From assembly GCF_002878395.1 (NCBI RefSeq), contig NC_061111.1, positions 27,032,913 to 27,096,912 on the forward strand: a stretch of 64,000 bases of DNA, given 5' to 3'. The position numbers and the translations under genes are program-made. Under the pieces are notes generated by a model. It saw only the letters and a list, made by a program, of their open reading frames with translations, did no database searches and had not been told where the DNA came from. Shown here piece after piece: positions 23,114 through 35,561 of the stretch. Numbering within the stretch: the stretch's first letter is position 1; each line of letters begins with the position of its first letter. Origin of the DNA: Capsicum annuum (lineage: Eukaryota; Streptophyta; Magnoliopsida; Solanales; Solanaceae).

Positions 23114-23886
23114 ATCTCAAGAAAAAATAATAAAAATAAGAATTAGAAAATAAAATAAATTTAATATGTGGCAAGTAATAATTGGGGCATGGTTTCACTT
23201 TCTTTCTAGAAATTGAGATTGACTGAAAAGGATATATTTGTATTACTTTAAAATTGTTTCGTAGGATAATAGAACCCTCGCAAAGTTTAAGTGTCTTTTT
23301 ACAAATCCAGGACAACTTCAGTGGTGAATTTATGTCTTTTCTCTTAAATAAATATATTTTTACAATATAATTGATTCATCTTAAGAGAATATTGTTTGAT
23401 AGTCTTACAAGCATTCATATTTGCAGGTTATTGTTTGATAAACTATTTAACATACACATAGTATTCCATGAAATTTTTGAATATCAAAATTTTAATTTGG
23501 AAAAATTAAATTAATATAATCTAATTAGCCATAAAACTTAGTTAAATTGACTCATAAAAATAAGGGGAGCAACTAAAAAGAATAGAGGGAGTAAGTAATT
23601 AATGTACACTTTTGCAGATTCACATTTGCATGAGAATAGTAATTGTAAAATTCTAAAGTTAAGTTTTCTTACTTTTATGTAGTGCGTGCTACTAAGTGAA
23701 TATTTTATGACATAAAGTAATTGTAAGATTCTAAAGTTAAAATTTTCATACTTTTGTGCAGTGGTTGTTACTAAGTGAATATTTTATGACAAAGCTTATT
23801 AATGACAAGATGTTGGAAAGATATATGAATAGTAAGATTCTAAAATTAAAAAAAAAAGATGTTGGGAAGATAATAGAAATAGTAAC
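23114..23886. other. intergenic AT-rich stretch with a degenerate direct repeat
   Basis: A unit containing AATTGTAA(A/G)ATTCTAAAGTTAA and CTAAGTGAATATTTTATGAC occurs twice (about 23639-23713 and 23718-23790, period about 79). AGAATAGAGGGAGTA near 23580 looks like one end of a Stowaway-type MITE, but I could not find its partner. No gene seen. Confidence 0.5.
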
Positions 23887-24949
23887 TGTCATGCCATGTT
23901 TTTACAAAGGTTAAACAAAATATGACGTTATGGACTCTAAAAGAATTGAAATTTGTACAGAGTCGCCACCTAACTTTTAAAGAAAAATAAGAAAACCTAT
24001 TTATTTGGCAATGCGTATAGCTAATGTTTTAGTCTGGGAAAACCTACTGAAACTCTAGGTAAGGATTCAAATCATCCCTAAGGGAATGGGTTAGGCACAC
24101 TTCAGGATCCACAAACGGGGTACCCAGCTAGACTAAACTTATCAATGAGGAAAGAGGTATAAATATTTAAAATAATGTAAAAGTGTATGTGTATTAAGTG
24201 TAAAATAATTCTTTGAAAAAATATAAATGTTTAAAACTATGTAAAAGTATATGTATATTAACTATATAAATAAAATCTATTGTTATAAAAACATGTAAAA
24301 GATATGTATAAAAATGTATAAATTACACGTGAAAAAGAAAAGTATTTTATGATGTATGAAAGGAAATGTATTTTGATGTGCCATGAATAGAAAAAGTATT
24401 TACAAGTAATATTTTTATTTGATTAAAATTACGAAAAAGTAAAATTTATTTGAGAAGAAAAGACTACATAATTCGTGAATCACTTGATCAACTTGATTCT
24501 TCTATGTAAATATTAACGGCCTAAGTTTTGCTTAAAAGCGATGAAATTATGTTAATAAAGAATATCCCCGCCTGTCACCCAAAAAATAAAGTTTTCACTA
24601 TCTTTTATCTTTATGTACAATTATAAAAACGAAAAATAAACTACAAACATAAAACTCGAGAATTATGTATAAGTGCTCGATAAAGTAATGAAGAAATAAT
24701 CATTAAAGTAAGTGAAATTATGTGCACACACATGTACATATAGATGTACATATAAAAATAGTGTCTTGTTATAAAATGAGCTTGGATTAAGTTTTAGACT
24801 CGCCATGACTACAAAGTGGTTGCTCGACTAATCGACCGTCATAAATTGCCTTGCCAAGATACGAATCATAAAACCTTTTGTGGTGTCGTGGTGTTATAAA
24901 AGTTTTGTCATTGCCCGTTGTTTATTTTTATTACGTATTTGTATACGTA

Positions 24950-25320
24950 ATGTTCGTCCTTGTATTTGTGAAGGCCTTGAAAATCGACGGCGAATTTCTT
25001 CATCGGCCATTGTATTGATACTTGATATGAATAAATAAACCTGAGTAAAATAAAGTCCGTCTTGGTAATGGGGTGGCCTCAAGTATCCGACGGAGAGATA
25101 ATGTCATTGGCCAAACATTTATTTTTGATGTAAATAAGTAAACTTTGAGAAATAAAAATACGTCTTTTGTCACGGGGTGGCCTCAAGTATCCGACAGAGA
25201 GATAATGTCATTGGCCAAGCATTTATTTTGATATAAAATAGTAATCTTTTGAAAATAAAATCCGTCATTTGTAATGGAGTGGCCTCAAGTATCCGACGGA
25301 TAGATATTTTCATCAGCCAA
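24950..25320. repeat. tandem repeat of about 120 bp, three clear copies and one weak
   Basis: GTGGCCTCAAGTATCCGAC followed by GATA and CATTGGCCAA recurs at about 25072, 25191 and 25280. A weaker relative (GGCCTTGAAAATCGACGG ... CATCGGCCA) lies near 24972. The array is inside the solo LTR. Confidence 0.75.
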
Positions 25321-25788
25321 ATAATTAATGGTATTTAATAACAATGAAAAATGATGAAAAATTAACAAAGTCACTGAATGCATTTCAAAATCATACATAG
25401 CAATTCAAACGATTATCAATGATTAAAATAATAAAATGACAAAAAGGTCAAAGTTAATGAATAAAAATGATGTAGCCATGACGAAGTAATTGAAAATAAC
25501 AAAAATAGAGTAAAATTCGTAATTGTATAACAGAGTAATGTAATAAAATAGAAATAGTTCAAACATGATTGAAAAATGTGAACATTCACTGAGAAGTGAC
25601 AATAACCATCATTAAGCATCCATAAACAAAGAAATAAGAAAATAAATTCACATAAAATATCAACCAACAAAACCCTTAAAAAATATAACGAAGATTGATG
25701 GAAATGAATAAAGGAAAGAAAGTCAGTGTGACACAAAGTTTCGGCCATGAACAGTAAGAAAATATGAATAGCAACAACAACACTTGAG

Positions 25789-25789
<1 letters not shown>

Positions 25790-25849
<60 letters not shown>
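25790..25849. repeat. (TA)n microsatellite, about 60 bp
   Basis: Uninterrupted alternating TA within the solo LTR. Shorter (TA)n runs also occur at 27722-27750 and 50123-50153. Confidence 0.95.
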
Positions 25850-25852
<3 letters not shown>

Positions 25853-26334
25853 GTAACCAACATAATCCCTAGTAAAAATGGTGGAATTTCACCAAAATAG
25901 GGAGCAAAAATTTATTTTATTTTATGTGTATATGTGTGTTTTTTGTGTGTTTGAGAGAGAAAAAGGAGAAAAAATTTGTGTGTATTTGTTTATTCTTGAG
26001 AGAGGGAAGAAATAAGAATATAATGTGTGTGTGATTAAAAAATGTGCATATGCATTTGTGTATTTTTTGGAGAGAAAATGAAAAATAAAAAAAGATTTTA
26101 GAGAAAAAATATGTTTGGGTGTATGAAAATGTGTGTGTAGAAAGAAAAGATGAATAAAATTGTCTTCCATCCTTGCCTATTTATAATAAAATTGGGCACT
26201 CCCTAATATCCAATGGATAAAGGGGTGTCCATTCTTTTTATAATAGCGCATCCTTTAGTCCTTAGGATATTGACCATAGGATGTTCATCCTTTTGACCAA
26301 TAGATAGAGTTATTGTCCAAAAGATAGTGTCACT

Positions 26335-26535
26335 GAGTTGTCATTGTCAGATGTGACAAGACATTATGTGTATTCATTGTCAGATGTGACAAGACATTAT
26401 GTGTAGTCATTATCGAATGTGATAAGACATCATTGTGTAGTCATTATCGAATGTGACAAGACATCATTGTGTAGTCACTGTTGGATGTGACAAGACTTTA
26501 TTTTGTGGTCATTGTCGAATGCGACAAGACATCAA
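26335..26535. repeat. tandem repeat of about 35 bp, six copies
   Basis: The motif GTCATT(G/A)TCGAATGTGACAAGACAT, with a GTGTA spacer, recurs six times with small changes. It lies inside the solo LTR close to its end. Confidence 0.85.
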
Positions 26536-26947
26536 ATTATCATACTATGTAAAATTAATTGATCCGACTTAGCGTTTGCGAATTGTAAAAAAGAATGCAG
26601 AAATTGATTTGTAATTAAAAAAATAAAATATTAAAAAATATAATTAATTTGAAAAATGATAAGAAAAAATATGATGTCATGTCGTGTACGTGTACAGATG
26701 ATTGTAAAATATTAAAAACGATAATGAATTGATAGAAATCCTAATATAAGGAGGATTATTAATGAATTATGAAAAGTAAAAATATGATAACAAATTGATA
26801 AAAATCCTAAAGTAAGGATGATTATCAATAATTTGTCAACAATTATAAAAAAAATGTGAAAATTATATTTTGTGCCCTTTAAGGATCAAGAAGCCTGAAG
26901 ACATTAATTTTAGGCACGAAGAGCAAAAATTGGGTGTCAACAGTAAC

Positions 26948-27277
26948 AAACATGCGGACTTTAATAGTTACATGTAACTTTCTATGATAATTTTTTGTTC
27001 ATATGTGAGAGAACTTGTATGAAGTTTCTTTGAAATTTAACATTTTTCATCTGTTTCTTCGAAGTTTCTTATTTTGTTTTAACATGTCCTTTAACACTCC
27101 ATGATAAAAGAGACTAGCTATAAGATATAATAATTTTGAGATTAAATATAAAATTATTTTATCATACGTTTGATGGAAGATATTTTCTTAAGAACTTTAT
27201 TATTATCAAAAGTTAACATATATGTTACAGAAGTTTATTTATCTAATTTTTTCTATGCCTTCTTGACCTCCTTATCG
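26948..27277. other. 330 bp without recognisable feature
   Basis: AT-rich sequence between the solo LTR and the 3' end of the mobile-domain pseudogene. No gene or repeat recognised. Confidence 0.5.
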
Positions 27278-27721
27278 CTAATATTGTGATGAGTTGTCCG
27301 CCTCATGATCAGATGGAGTAACCATATGCATAACTGAATAATACGGACTTTGATTACCGTAGTTAGCCTCTTCTTGTTGTTGATCTAAACCAACTTCATC
27401 TTCATCACGGAGGTTAGCACCACACCGACGCGCTCTAACTCTAGCAGCCCGATGTCGAGGTCGTATTGGCACTATTGGTGGATCTTCATATTCTTCCAGC
27501 AAAGTATAGTTTGGAACTTCAGATCTAAAGTCAACCTAGATCCCTGAGCAACAACATTTAAAGCGCCCACAAAATAATCAACAATCTCACTTGTACTTTG
27601 TCTAACCGAATTCATTGTGGGATCTTGATGAATGTTGTGAGCCTGTTGATGTGAATGACGTAGGGCACGAGCCTATAACATGATTTTTTTTCAAAAAAAT
27701 ATAAGTAAACTAATGTGTAGA

Positions 27722-27754
<33 letters not shown>

Positions 27755-29347
27755 TTTTAGTTAACATACCATTGCTTTGTTTCTTCCAGCAGCATGTTGA
27801 TAACCTCTTACCACATTATGTTTTGGATTATCTATTAGAGCACGCGAGTGAGCTATGCACTATTTACAATACATAGATTTGACAATCGTTACATTGACTT
27901 ACGGTGCTTCATATATAAATTAAGCCCATTGAATATAATCTAGACAATTGTTTCAAATACTAGCAGTATCTCGAAGCTGAAGTTGTCTCTCTAATCTCAT
28001 TGCAAATCTTTTATCTAGTGTAAACTGATCCATTCGAAAAATAGTAATAGGCTCAAGAATAATTTGTATCATACCAAATTGTCTCAAAACTCGATCAGTC
28101 ATATGCCTCTCCCGATACATCCCATAAATGTGTGGAACTTTTGCCCTTCAAATATTGGATCCATATCGACACTATTCAAAAAGTCCAAAAGTAGTGGTGT
28201 TTGAATAAGGCTGCCACACAAACTAAACTAGCAAAATATAAAAATTAAATATTTAACAATTTAAATGCAATGCACGTACACTAAATTAGTTTATATAATA
28301 ATACCTAAGCACTGGTAAGACCATCTAAAACTTTCCTACATATGAGAAACACTTTACGCGCATGGCAATCCCACTTCTCTCGATATTTTTATTTCTGTAC
28401 AAGTACTATATATGACACATCTAAAGAAATGTAACGTGGCTGTGTAGGAATAATCCATTCCCAAGCCCATATCTTAAGCAACACAGATAACATAAAATCA
28501 TAATTAAATCTTTAAAAAAAAGCTTGTATATTTTAAAATATTACGTATCTGTAAGAGTGAAATAAAAAATCCGCATAAATCATGGGTAATGACCATTGAA
28601 GTCCAATATAAATAATAGTATAAATATTCTAAAGCAGCCGCTCCCCAAGCTTATCTGGTCATTACATTAAGATCACGCATATCTAGTAGATAATACAAGC
28701 TTATCTTGTTACCTAAATTAACTGAAAAAGTATAACCCCCACACAACCACAATAGGTATAATCTTACTCTTTGTTGCACAACAATCTTTTTGGTCTCATC
28801 TGTGATCAAATTCAAATTATTTAAATTATTCATAGTTAGCTAATTCTTTCACTCATAACAAGCTACCTTTAAGATAATTTTGTAGAACTACCCAACCAGT
28901 CATATTTTCTAATAAATTCATCCACTGAATGTTATTATATAATTTGGCATCTTTCTGAAGTAGGGCCTCACCATTAATATTCATGTCGAATAGTACCTCC
29001 ACATCTTGTAATATGATAGCACATTCGCCAATACACATGTGAAATGTGTGTGTTTCTGGACGTCATCATTCAACAAGTGCAGTAATAAGTCTTGGATCAC
29101 ACTTGATGTTTCCCACCTCTAGCACCCCTCTAAATCCGGATGAATTAAAGCAACCAAGAATGCAGAGATGTAAAGAATGCTCCTTAATATGATTTCAAAA
29201 TTCATTATCAGTTCAGCGAATCTTTAAACACCCTGCCTATCCATTTAATTGGCCATCCCAAACAGCCTGAGAACGATGACTTGATTGAAGGGTTAATACA
29301 TCATATACTTTTGGTCCCAGATGTACGTCTCCAGATAAGGAATTCAT
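27278..29347 (-). pseudogene. plant mobile domain (PMD, MAIN-like) protein gene, decayed
   Basis: Read from ATG at 29347 on the - strand. The N-terminus MNSLSGDVHLGPKVYDVLTL and HRSQAVWDGQ resembles MAIN-like/PP7-long proteins. Core PMD motifs follow: MCIGECAIILQDVEVLFDMN (about 29038-28979), VRLYLLWLCGGYTFSVNLGN (about 28764-28705), LAWLY-like EYLYYYLD (about 28630), LLWAWEWIIPTQPRYISLDV (about 28460-28430) and [13 protein letters not shown] (about 28110). The acidic C-terminus at 27502-27278 starts MLEEYEDPPIVPIRP. At least two interruptions look like introns, but stops and frameshifts are also present. PMD proteins occur both as host genes (MAIN, MAIL1, involved in genome stability and silencing) and inside transposons. 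No flanking transposase was found, so origin is open. Probably non-functional. Confidence 0.75.
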
Positions 29348-29892
29348 ATCTGAAAACAACAAAAGGATGACAAATTCTCAAAAAATGTGAAGAAATTGTT
29401 AAAAGTTACATAAATATAAGAACTAAAAATTAGGGTTTTGTATAGAGAAAGAAGATTTTTTCTAAATAAATAAATAAATAAAATTTGCCCATAATGAACA
29501 AACTCTAGTTTTTATTTTTTTAAAATGGAGTTTGCCCACAAATGGACAAACCATAACTTAAAAAAAAATGAAGTTCGCAAACCCTAGCAGTGTAGTACAT
29601 AATACTTACAAAAATAATACACATGTCAGTGGTTCAATAACATGGTTATTTACTGTTTTACAAAAATTGAAGATTAAATCTTCTTGAATTAATTGTAAAC
29701 ATAAAGATCTGTATAATTATATTTTTTCTCTACTAACTTATATTCTAAGAAAAATTTTAAGTCACTAAATTGAAATGTAAAATTTATTGAGGTTAATATA
29801 ATGCTGAAAAATGTTTACTTTATTGAGCCAGACTAAAAGTAAAATAAAAAATTAACTTAAATTCAAAAGTAACTTGATATTTTAATAGAGTA
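29348..29892. other. intergenic stretch between the PMD pseudogene and copy B
   Basis: AT-rich. A short imperfect direct repeat (GTTTGCCCACAAATGGACAA and TTTGCCCATAATGAACAA) occurs near 29485-29550. No gene recognised. Confidence 0.5.
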
Positions 29893-30076
29893 GATGAACA
29901 AGAAAAATATATGAAAAATCGTGTCAACAAAATACTTGAGATTGAAGATATTAATGTCTTGACTTATAGAAAAAGTTTAAAAACTATAGTTTGCAATTCT
30001 TATGAGATTAATGTTATGAAGTGTACAGGGACTTCTTATATAGAGTAGGAATAGGTTTTCTATTCAAAAAATATTA
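29893..30076 (+). repeat. leader of duplicated unit B (paired with 18249-18433)
   Basis: Starts AGATGAACAAG and follows copy A with scattered substitutions. In B it continues from unrelated upstream sequence, whereas in A gypsy #2 abuts exactly at AGATG. This places the gypsy #2 insertion at the edge of the unit. Confidence 0.75.
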
Positions 30077-30169
30077 TACACCCTCCGTTTAAAAAATAAT
30101 GACCTACTTTTCTTTTTTACTAGTTTAAAAAAAAATAAACTCTTTTATTTTTTATAATACTTAAAAAAA

Positions 30170-30260
30170 GACAGTCTGGTGCACTAAATCTACCGCTATG
30201 CGTGGTGTTTGGAGGAGGGCCCCACCACAAGAGTGTATTGTATGCAGCCTTAACTCAATT
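30170..30260 (+). mobile_element. TS-like SINE fragment
   Basis: GGTGCACTAAATCTACCGCT, then GGGCCCCACCACAAG and GTATTGTATGCAGCCTTA are the diagnostic blocks of a Solanaceae TS-type tRNA-derived SINE. Truncated. The head is shared with copy A at 18536-18556. Confidence 0.7.
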
Positions 30261-30379
30261 TTAAAATTTCACGTGGCATATTTAAGACCACAATATTAAA
30301 GTATCTTTTGATATATTTGACATAACTTTAATTTAGGACCACCAAAAAGAAATTACGTAGAAAACCCTAAACCCTAACA

Positions 30380-31872
30380 GTGACGACGATTCTGACTGCT
30401 TCTAACACCAGTGGGATTACCCCACAAGAGGATTTTCGAGCCCTTCCAACCCAACTTACCCCAAATAACCCTTTCAAGAATCAGATAGCGATTGAAACTC
30501 AAATACAATATGTTGCTATGCTTAAACCTAAAGATCAAACAACGTTACTATCAAAAGTTCCACCAAAGTCAATAGTTATGCTACATGGAAAGTCAAACAT
30601 TACATGAAAATCATCAGAGGTGAAATCACTCATAATTCAGGAAAACTTGCAATATGCCATTGTAGGAAAAATTTTGTACGGTAATATGATATTAATATAT
30701 CACGTAAACACATCCCTGGACAGTATGGAATCAAGCAAGAATGTACAATAGGAGTATTGGATACAAGACATATTTTAATAAGGTTGACAAGTTTGGAGGA
30801 CTATGTATAGATGCTATCAACAATAACTTTTTATATTAAGTTCAGGGAGAGGTATTGATGGATGAGAACTTTTAAATAGGACCCATGATTTGAACCAGCT
30901 ATTGAAACGAGAATAGGAGTTGTTTGAATTTCTTTACCAGATCCACCTCCTAATTTCTTTGCAAATGTGGCAATTCTCTCTATAGCTTCTGCTGTAGGGA
31001 AGCCGCTAACGGTTGATATGAATACTAGAAATAAAAAAGACCTAGTTGTGTAAAAGTAAAAATTAAAGTTGATTTTTACCTCAAAGAGTTAGAATAAATG
31101 AGGAAGATGCCAAAACATGAGAGACTAAATCAAAGTGAATCCAAATACAATATGACTACATGCCAAAGTACTACAAAGAATATTGTTTGCAAGGGCATGA
31201 TGAGGATAGCTATTGTATCGTTCATCCAGAATTATATGATTCTAAACAGGAAGGGGGTTCGGGTGATAAAAAAGAAAATGAAAACGAGGAAATAAAGAAG
31301 ACAAATGGTGGAACCTTGAATAATCAGAGGAACAATGGAAAGGTCAGGCAAGATCAACACAAGAAGGAATGAATGACCAGAAGAAACAAGTATAGGACAA
31401 AAAATATGGCCTTATTAAAGGGGAAATTAATTATAAGGATGAGAATTGTTTTAAGGCATTGCAGGAAGAGGAGGACGCAGAGATAGAAAAGAATAAGTCG
31501 GAAACTCCTAAGCAGCAAACCAAAGATAATAATAAGAGAGTGGAACATCTAGAAAAATAACGAGTTGAGAGTGATCAGGCAAACTAGTCCACGATATTAA
31601 GAAGTGAAGAAGATGCAGGAGCTATAGTTCCTGTTGTATTGAATAAGACATTGCCACTGGCTATTAAAGCAGATGATACTATGGATCAGCTGGATCTAAG
31701 GAATAATGTTGAGGACATTGTAAAAGAAGGAGATTTATCTCCAAAAGATGTAGACAAAATAAAGGAACAATATATGAAGCAGAAGAAGAAAGGTGTATGG
31801 GATTTAGCCGCAACTCAAGTAAATACAAGGCAATCAAAAAGGACCATTACAAAACCTATTAAGTATCAATAA
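30380..31872 (+). pseudogene. LINE copy B ORF1 (DUF4283-like, zinc knuckle), broken
   Basis: The first frame (30380-30607) carries the start of a DUF4283-type RNA-binding region (PFKNQIAIETQIQYV). It continues after a stop with IIQENLQYAIVGKILYG near 30630-30690. A CCHC-type knuckle is visible at about 31160-31220 (MPKYYKEYCLQGHDEDSYC), followed by a charged lysine/glutamate-rich tail to about 31872. Family knowledge: plant L1 ORF1 packages the LINE RNA. Multiple stops and frameshifts make it non-functional. Confidence 0.75.
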
Positions 31873-32213
31873 AGGCTCTCATATGGCATATTATATCAGT
31901 GAACACTCAAAAGGCGTTCACCAGATTAGTAAACATGCACAAAAGGAATTATTTTTACTTTATAGGTTTAATGAAATCATTTCAAGACAAAAAATTGAAA
32001 GCTTATAAAAGGAAGCTAGGAATGGAGCATGTAGTATTCAATGAAAATGGCAAAATTTGGGCATTTATAGATGAAATACTGGAAGTAGCAATTGTGAGAG
32101 ACTACATTTGTGGAAAAAATTGTATGACATATCTTAAGATTTCCAATTCCCATGGATACCTGGAGGAGATTTTAATGTTATTACTAGTAAGGAGGAAAAA
32201 TTGAGGGGAATTC

Positions 32214-35200
32214 TGTAATGCCTCGGGAGTACACCCTGGATGTCACACGGTGCTTATGGTCACAAGTGATCACAAGCTAACCCATAAGTTGATACCTGTT
32301 ATGAGCACTGAATAATAATAATGATAAAATATATATGTGTGGAATAACTGAATACACCATAAGGTTTTAAATACTAAAACATTTCTAAATCATAAGTCCA
32401 AAAACAACTGCCCAAAAAATAATAATTGTCTGAAAACTAATAAAAGTGAGGACAAACTAACTGACTGTCTGAAGTGTCCGAAAGCCTCTAAACCGACTGA
32501 ATAAGAGTTGATAGGACAGGCCCTCAACTAACTCCATATGACTACTGAACTGAAATACTGGAATAACATAATTGGTCCTCAAAATATGAGAACTTATCAC
32601 TGCTGATGCTGCTGATACACTGGAATGTCTAAGTTCGGTCAGGAACCTGAGCGTTCGGCCCTATGATATGATACATGATAGCACATGAAATGAGTATGCG
32701 GTCAGTACTTTGAATGTACTGTATACTAGATAGGGTTAGGCTGATATGCATGGGCTCATGTGCATGAATAATAACTGAATGAATGAATAACATGAGATAA
32801 CTAATGCATAGTATGCGTGAAAGCTGTAAAATCTGAGAATGCATGACCAAGTGTACAACATGATACTGAAATAGTTTGTAAACTGGGATACTGAAATTTG
32901 AGTACTAATTTAACTGATAAGCTGAATGCTATGGTCAAGTAAACCTGGACTGACTTTCGAACTGAGATTGGACTGAAATTATGGGAGCTATCATCTAACC
33001 GACATACCCCAATATAATTGGGGTCCAACCTATGACCCCAGTTGGAAGGGTGTCAGTACCGTGTCAAGGGTACCAATACATGGCTGCCTGGATCCACTAA
33101 ATTAAAGTTCCAAAGGACTAAAGAGTCACCCTCTACTGGCAGGTGCTCTAGTGAGATATACGCCAACCCTCAACATACAGGTTAACATCTCAACCTATAT
33201 TGGCTACGTAGTTCTGAAATGCATGGACTGATACTAAAGTTCACACCCTCAACTGATAGGTGATCCCCCATCCCTAGATTCACTCGGTGCTAAATCCTAC
33301 TCCCAACTAAACTGACTCGGATTACTGAACTAAGCTAAACTTAACTGAACCCATAACTGACTGTAATAACTGACTGAATGGAAAAGCTCATGGTATGACT
33401 GAAATCATTCTATAGGTACTAAAAACTAGGCAAACAGCTAAACTTTGGGTATTTATAACCCCAGGACTTGATAACAATAGCATTAGGACATACTAAAGCT
33501 TTGGGGACATAATAAGTAATTAATATTCAAAACTCAATCATTAAGGCATTTTATCAAACACTTTAGGGTCATGAGTTAAAGCATGGGAATGGTTAAAGCA
33601 TGTAATACTAACATGATTATAATACTAAAACCATGGGTTAAGTATTTAAAATGCAAAAATCACCATTCAAACATGTCATGAACAATTCCAACGAAAATAA
33701 TTTGTAAACATGATATATACATATATATAATCGAAATTTATGAAGTGTTGTGGATATAATTCCTAATAACATGTAAAGATCATATTTTTAAACTTGAAAA
33801 TGGATCTTTGGACTCCATGGGTGAAAAGGACCCACGAATGAACATCTACCATACCTTAATTGAAGAATTAGTGAAAGTTTTTGATGATTTTCTTGAAGCT
33901 TGAGCTTGAATTTTGAAGAGGCTAGGGTTTGTTCTTGAGAGAGGATTACTTCTTTTTGAGAGAATTTGTGAAAAGAATGATTAATTTTTGCCTTTTGGGA
34001 CCCTAAATCCCATGTTATGGCCGAGATAGGGTGAGGAAAATGACTCAATTACCTCCTGAGGACCCAAACTCATTAATTGAACCGAACTTTCCAACGCAAA
34101 ATATGACTCATCACATTGCTCTGTCAACGCGATAGGTGACACGCCGCGTTGATCCCCACCAACACGATACCTGACATGCCGCGGCCATATTGTGGAACCT
34201 CGCTGTTTTGATCATCCAAACAAGTCTTAAACGTCGTCTGAAAAATTTAAAAACTCACTCGAGATGAACTATCAACAACCTCGACCATGAAATAACTTAG
34301 AAATTAATTTTCCAAGATCGAGAAGATAGAAAATAGGATCATCGAAGTATAAGGGGCTTTGGAAGTGACTAAGGCTGCATTTTTTTTTTTAAGATTCAGA
34401 CGTCTGAATCTGAATGTACATCTGAATGATTAAGATGTTGTCTCTAGATCTGAAAACTGAACGATTAAGACTGTTTGTTTTTCAACATCTGAATGTGCAA
34501 AAAAAATTATTTGTATATATAATAAAATAAAAAATATAATTCAAATAAAAAATTAATTATATATTAGAGAAATATATAATTTCATACAACAAAATTATTA
34601 TTTGATTGAGAAAAAATATTTATATTTTTTAGTGATAGTAGAGATAGTTTATAATGGTGGTTGCGGTGACAATGATTGATGTTAGTGATTAATAATATTG
34701 GTGGTGATAGTTGTGATGGTTGGTATTGTAGTGGCTATTATGATGGTGTCAATTGATGGTGGTGTTGGTTGTGATGTGACGTTTCTTGATGTTAGTAGTT
34801 TGAGGTGTTGAATGTGTTGGCTGAAACATGAATGCATGATGGTTGACGATATGTTGGTGCTAGTTGGAGATGTTGTTTTTTGTGATGGTGGAGATAGTTG
34901 TTAATAGAGATAAATTGTAGTGATGGTAGTGGTTGAAGTGGTGGTAGAGGTGGTGTTACTAGTAAAAATGGCGGCGGCGGCCGAAGAATGTATGGAGGTT
35001 GTGATGTATTAGTGGTAGTTAGTGGTGGTGCTAGTTGCGATAGATGAGTTGGTTGGTAGTAGAGATTGGCCAGTACTGATTGATGATGGTGGTGCTATTG
35101 ATGACGGTGGTGCCGGTGAATATAATTAGAATAATAGAGGTAGTAGGTGTGGTAACGGTTGACAATAATGGTTGGTAGTGATATTTGTTGTCAATGGTGG

Positions 35201-35561
35201 TTGCGATGGTAGAGCTGGTGGTTGACAATGTTGGCAGTGACAGAGGTGGTTAGTGGTGGTGACTGCTGATTATAGATAGAGTGGTGAATATTATCCAACA
35301 CCAGAATATCTCATCAGACCTATTAAGACTTGGTTCTAGATCTGAATGATTAAGACCTATTCAGACCTATTAAGAGCTAAAATCTCAATAAAAAATAAAT
35401 GCACTTAATGGTCTGAAGTCTGAACCATTCAGATTCAGACCTCCATTAAGTGTAAACAAATGAGGCCAAGTCTTAACACTTAGTGAAATTCTCTAAGTCT
35501 TGGACCCCCTTTTAACATGCAATAGTAAGCTGAAATGAGTTAGATCTTACGGTGTCTTACA
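32214..35561 (-). mobile_element. solo LTR of the gypsy #1 family inside LINE B
   Basis: The - strand reads TGTAAGACACCGTAAG...GGCATTACA, matching the LTR at 7239-9703. Flanks are AATTC (32209-32213) and ACTTC (35562-35566), a 5-bp target duplication with one mismatch. The uninterrupted site GGGGACTTCTAGTT exists in LINE copy A near 18790, confirming the insertion point. Without the nested TIR element (34373-35467) the LTR is about 2.25 kb. No internal region is present. Confidence 0.88.
34373..35467. mobile_element. 1.1-kb non-autonomous TIR element inside the solo LTR
   Basis: The left end GGCTGCATTT and the right end, reverse-complemented GGCCTCATTTG, are related inverted repeats. Both are followed by copies of TCTGAATCTGAATG. 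Comparison with the unbroken LTR at 7239 suggests only a 2-3-bp target duplication (TT or CTT), as in PIF/Harbinger-like elements. The middle (34640-35290) is a GGTGGT/GTGATGGTTG simple-sequence region. No transposase. Confidence 0.65.

Larger units (their letters stand above)
23887..26942 (-). mobile_element. solo LTR (3,056 bp) with 5-bp target duplication GTAAC
   Basis: Exact GTAAC flanks lie at 23882-23886 and 26943-26947. The element has TG...CA termini (TGTCATGCCATG ... GGTGTCAACA on the + strand), so its own sense is probably - (TGTTGACACCCAATTTTTGC). It shares CAGAGTCGCCAC near one end with the nested element at 12567-16838. No internal region, primer site or coding is seen, which fits a solo LTR left by recombination between the LTRs of a larger (Ogre/Tat-like, inferred) element. 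It contains the tandem repeats and (TA)n run listed separately. Short ORFs inside are not genes. Confidence 0.8.

Noticed and set aside
25416..26170. Open frames of 110 and 82 codons on the - strand
   Set aside because: Rich in F, Y, S and H from AT-biased repeat sequence within a solo LTR; no recognisable family.
26335..26535. Regularly spaced short repeats as a CRISPR-like array
   Set aside because: Units are contiguous and degenerate without unique spacers, and the host is a plant; it is a simple tandem repeat in an LTR.
30363..30380. Telomere-like AAACCCTAAACCCTAA at the start of LINE copy B
   Set aside because: Only two units, and the position coincides with the 5' end of the LINE just after its target duplication, so it is leader sequence and not an interstitial telomere array.
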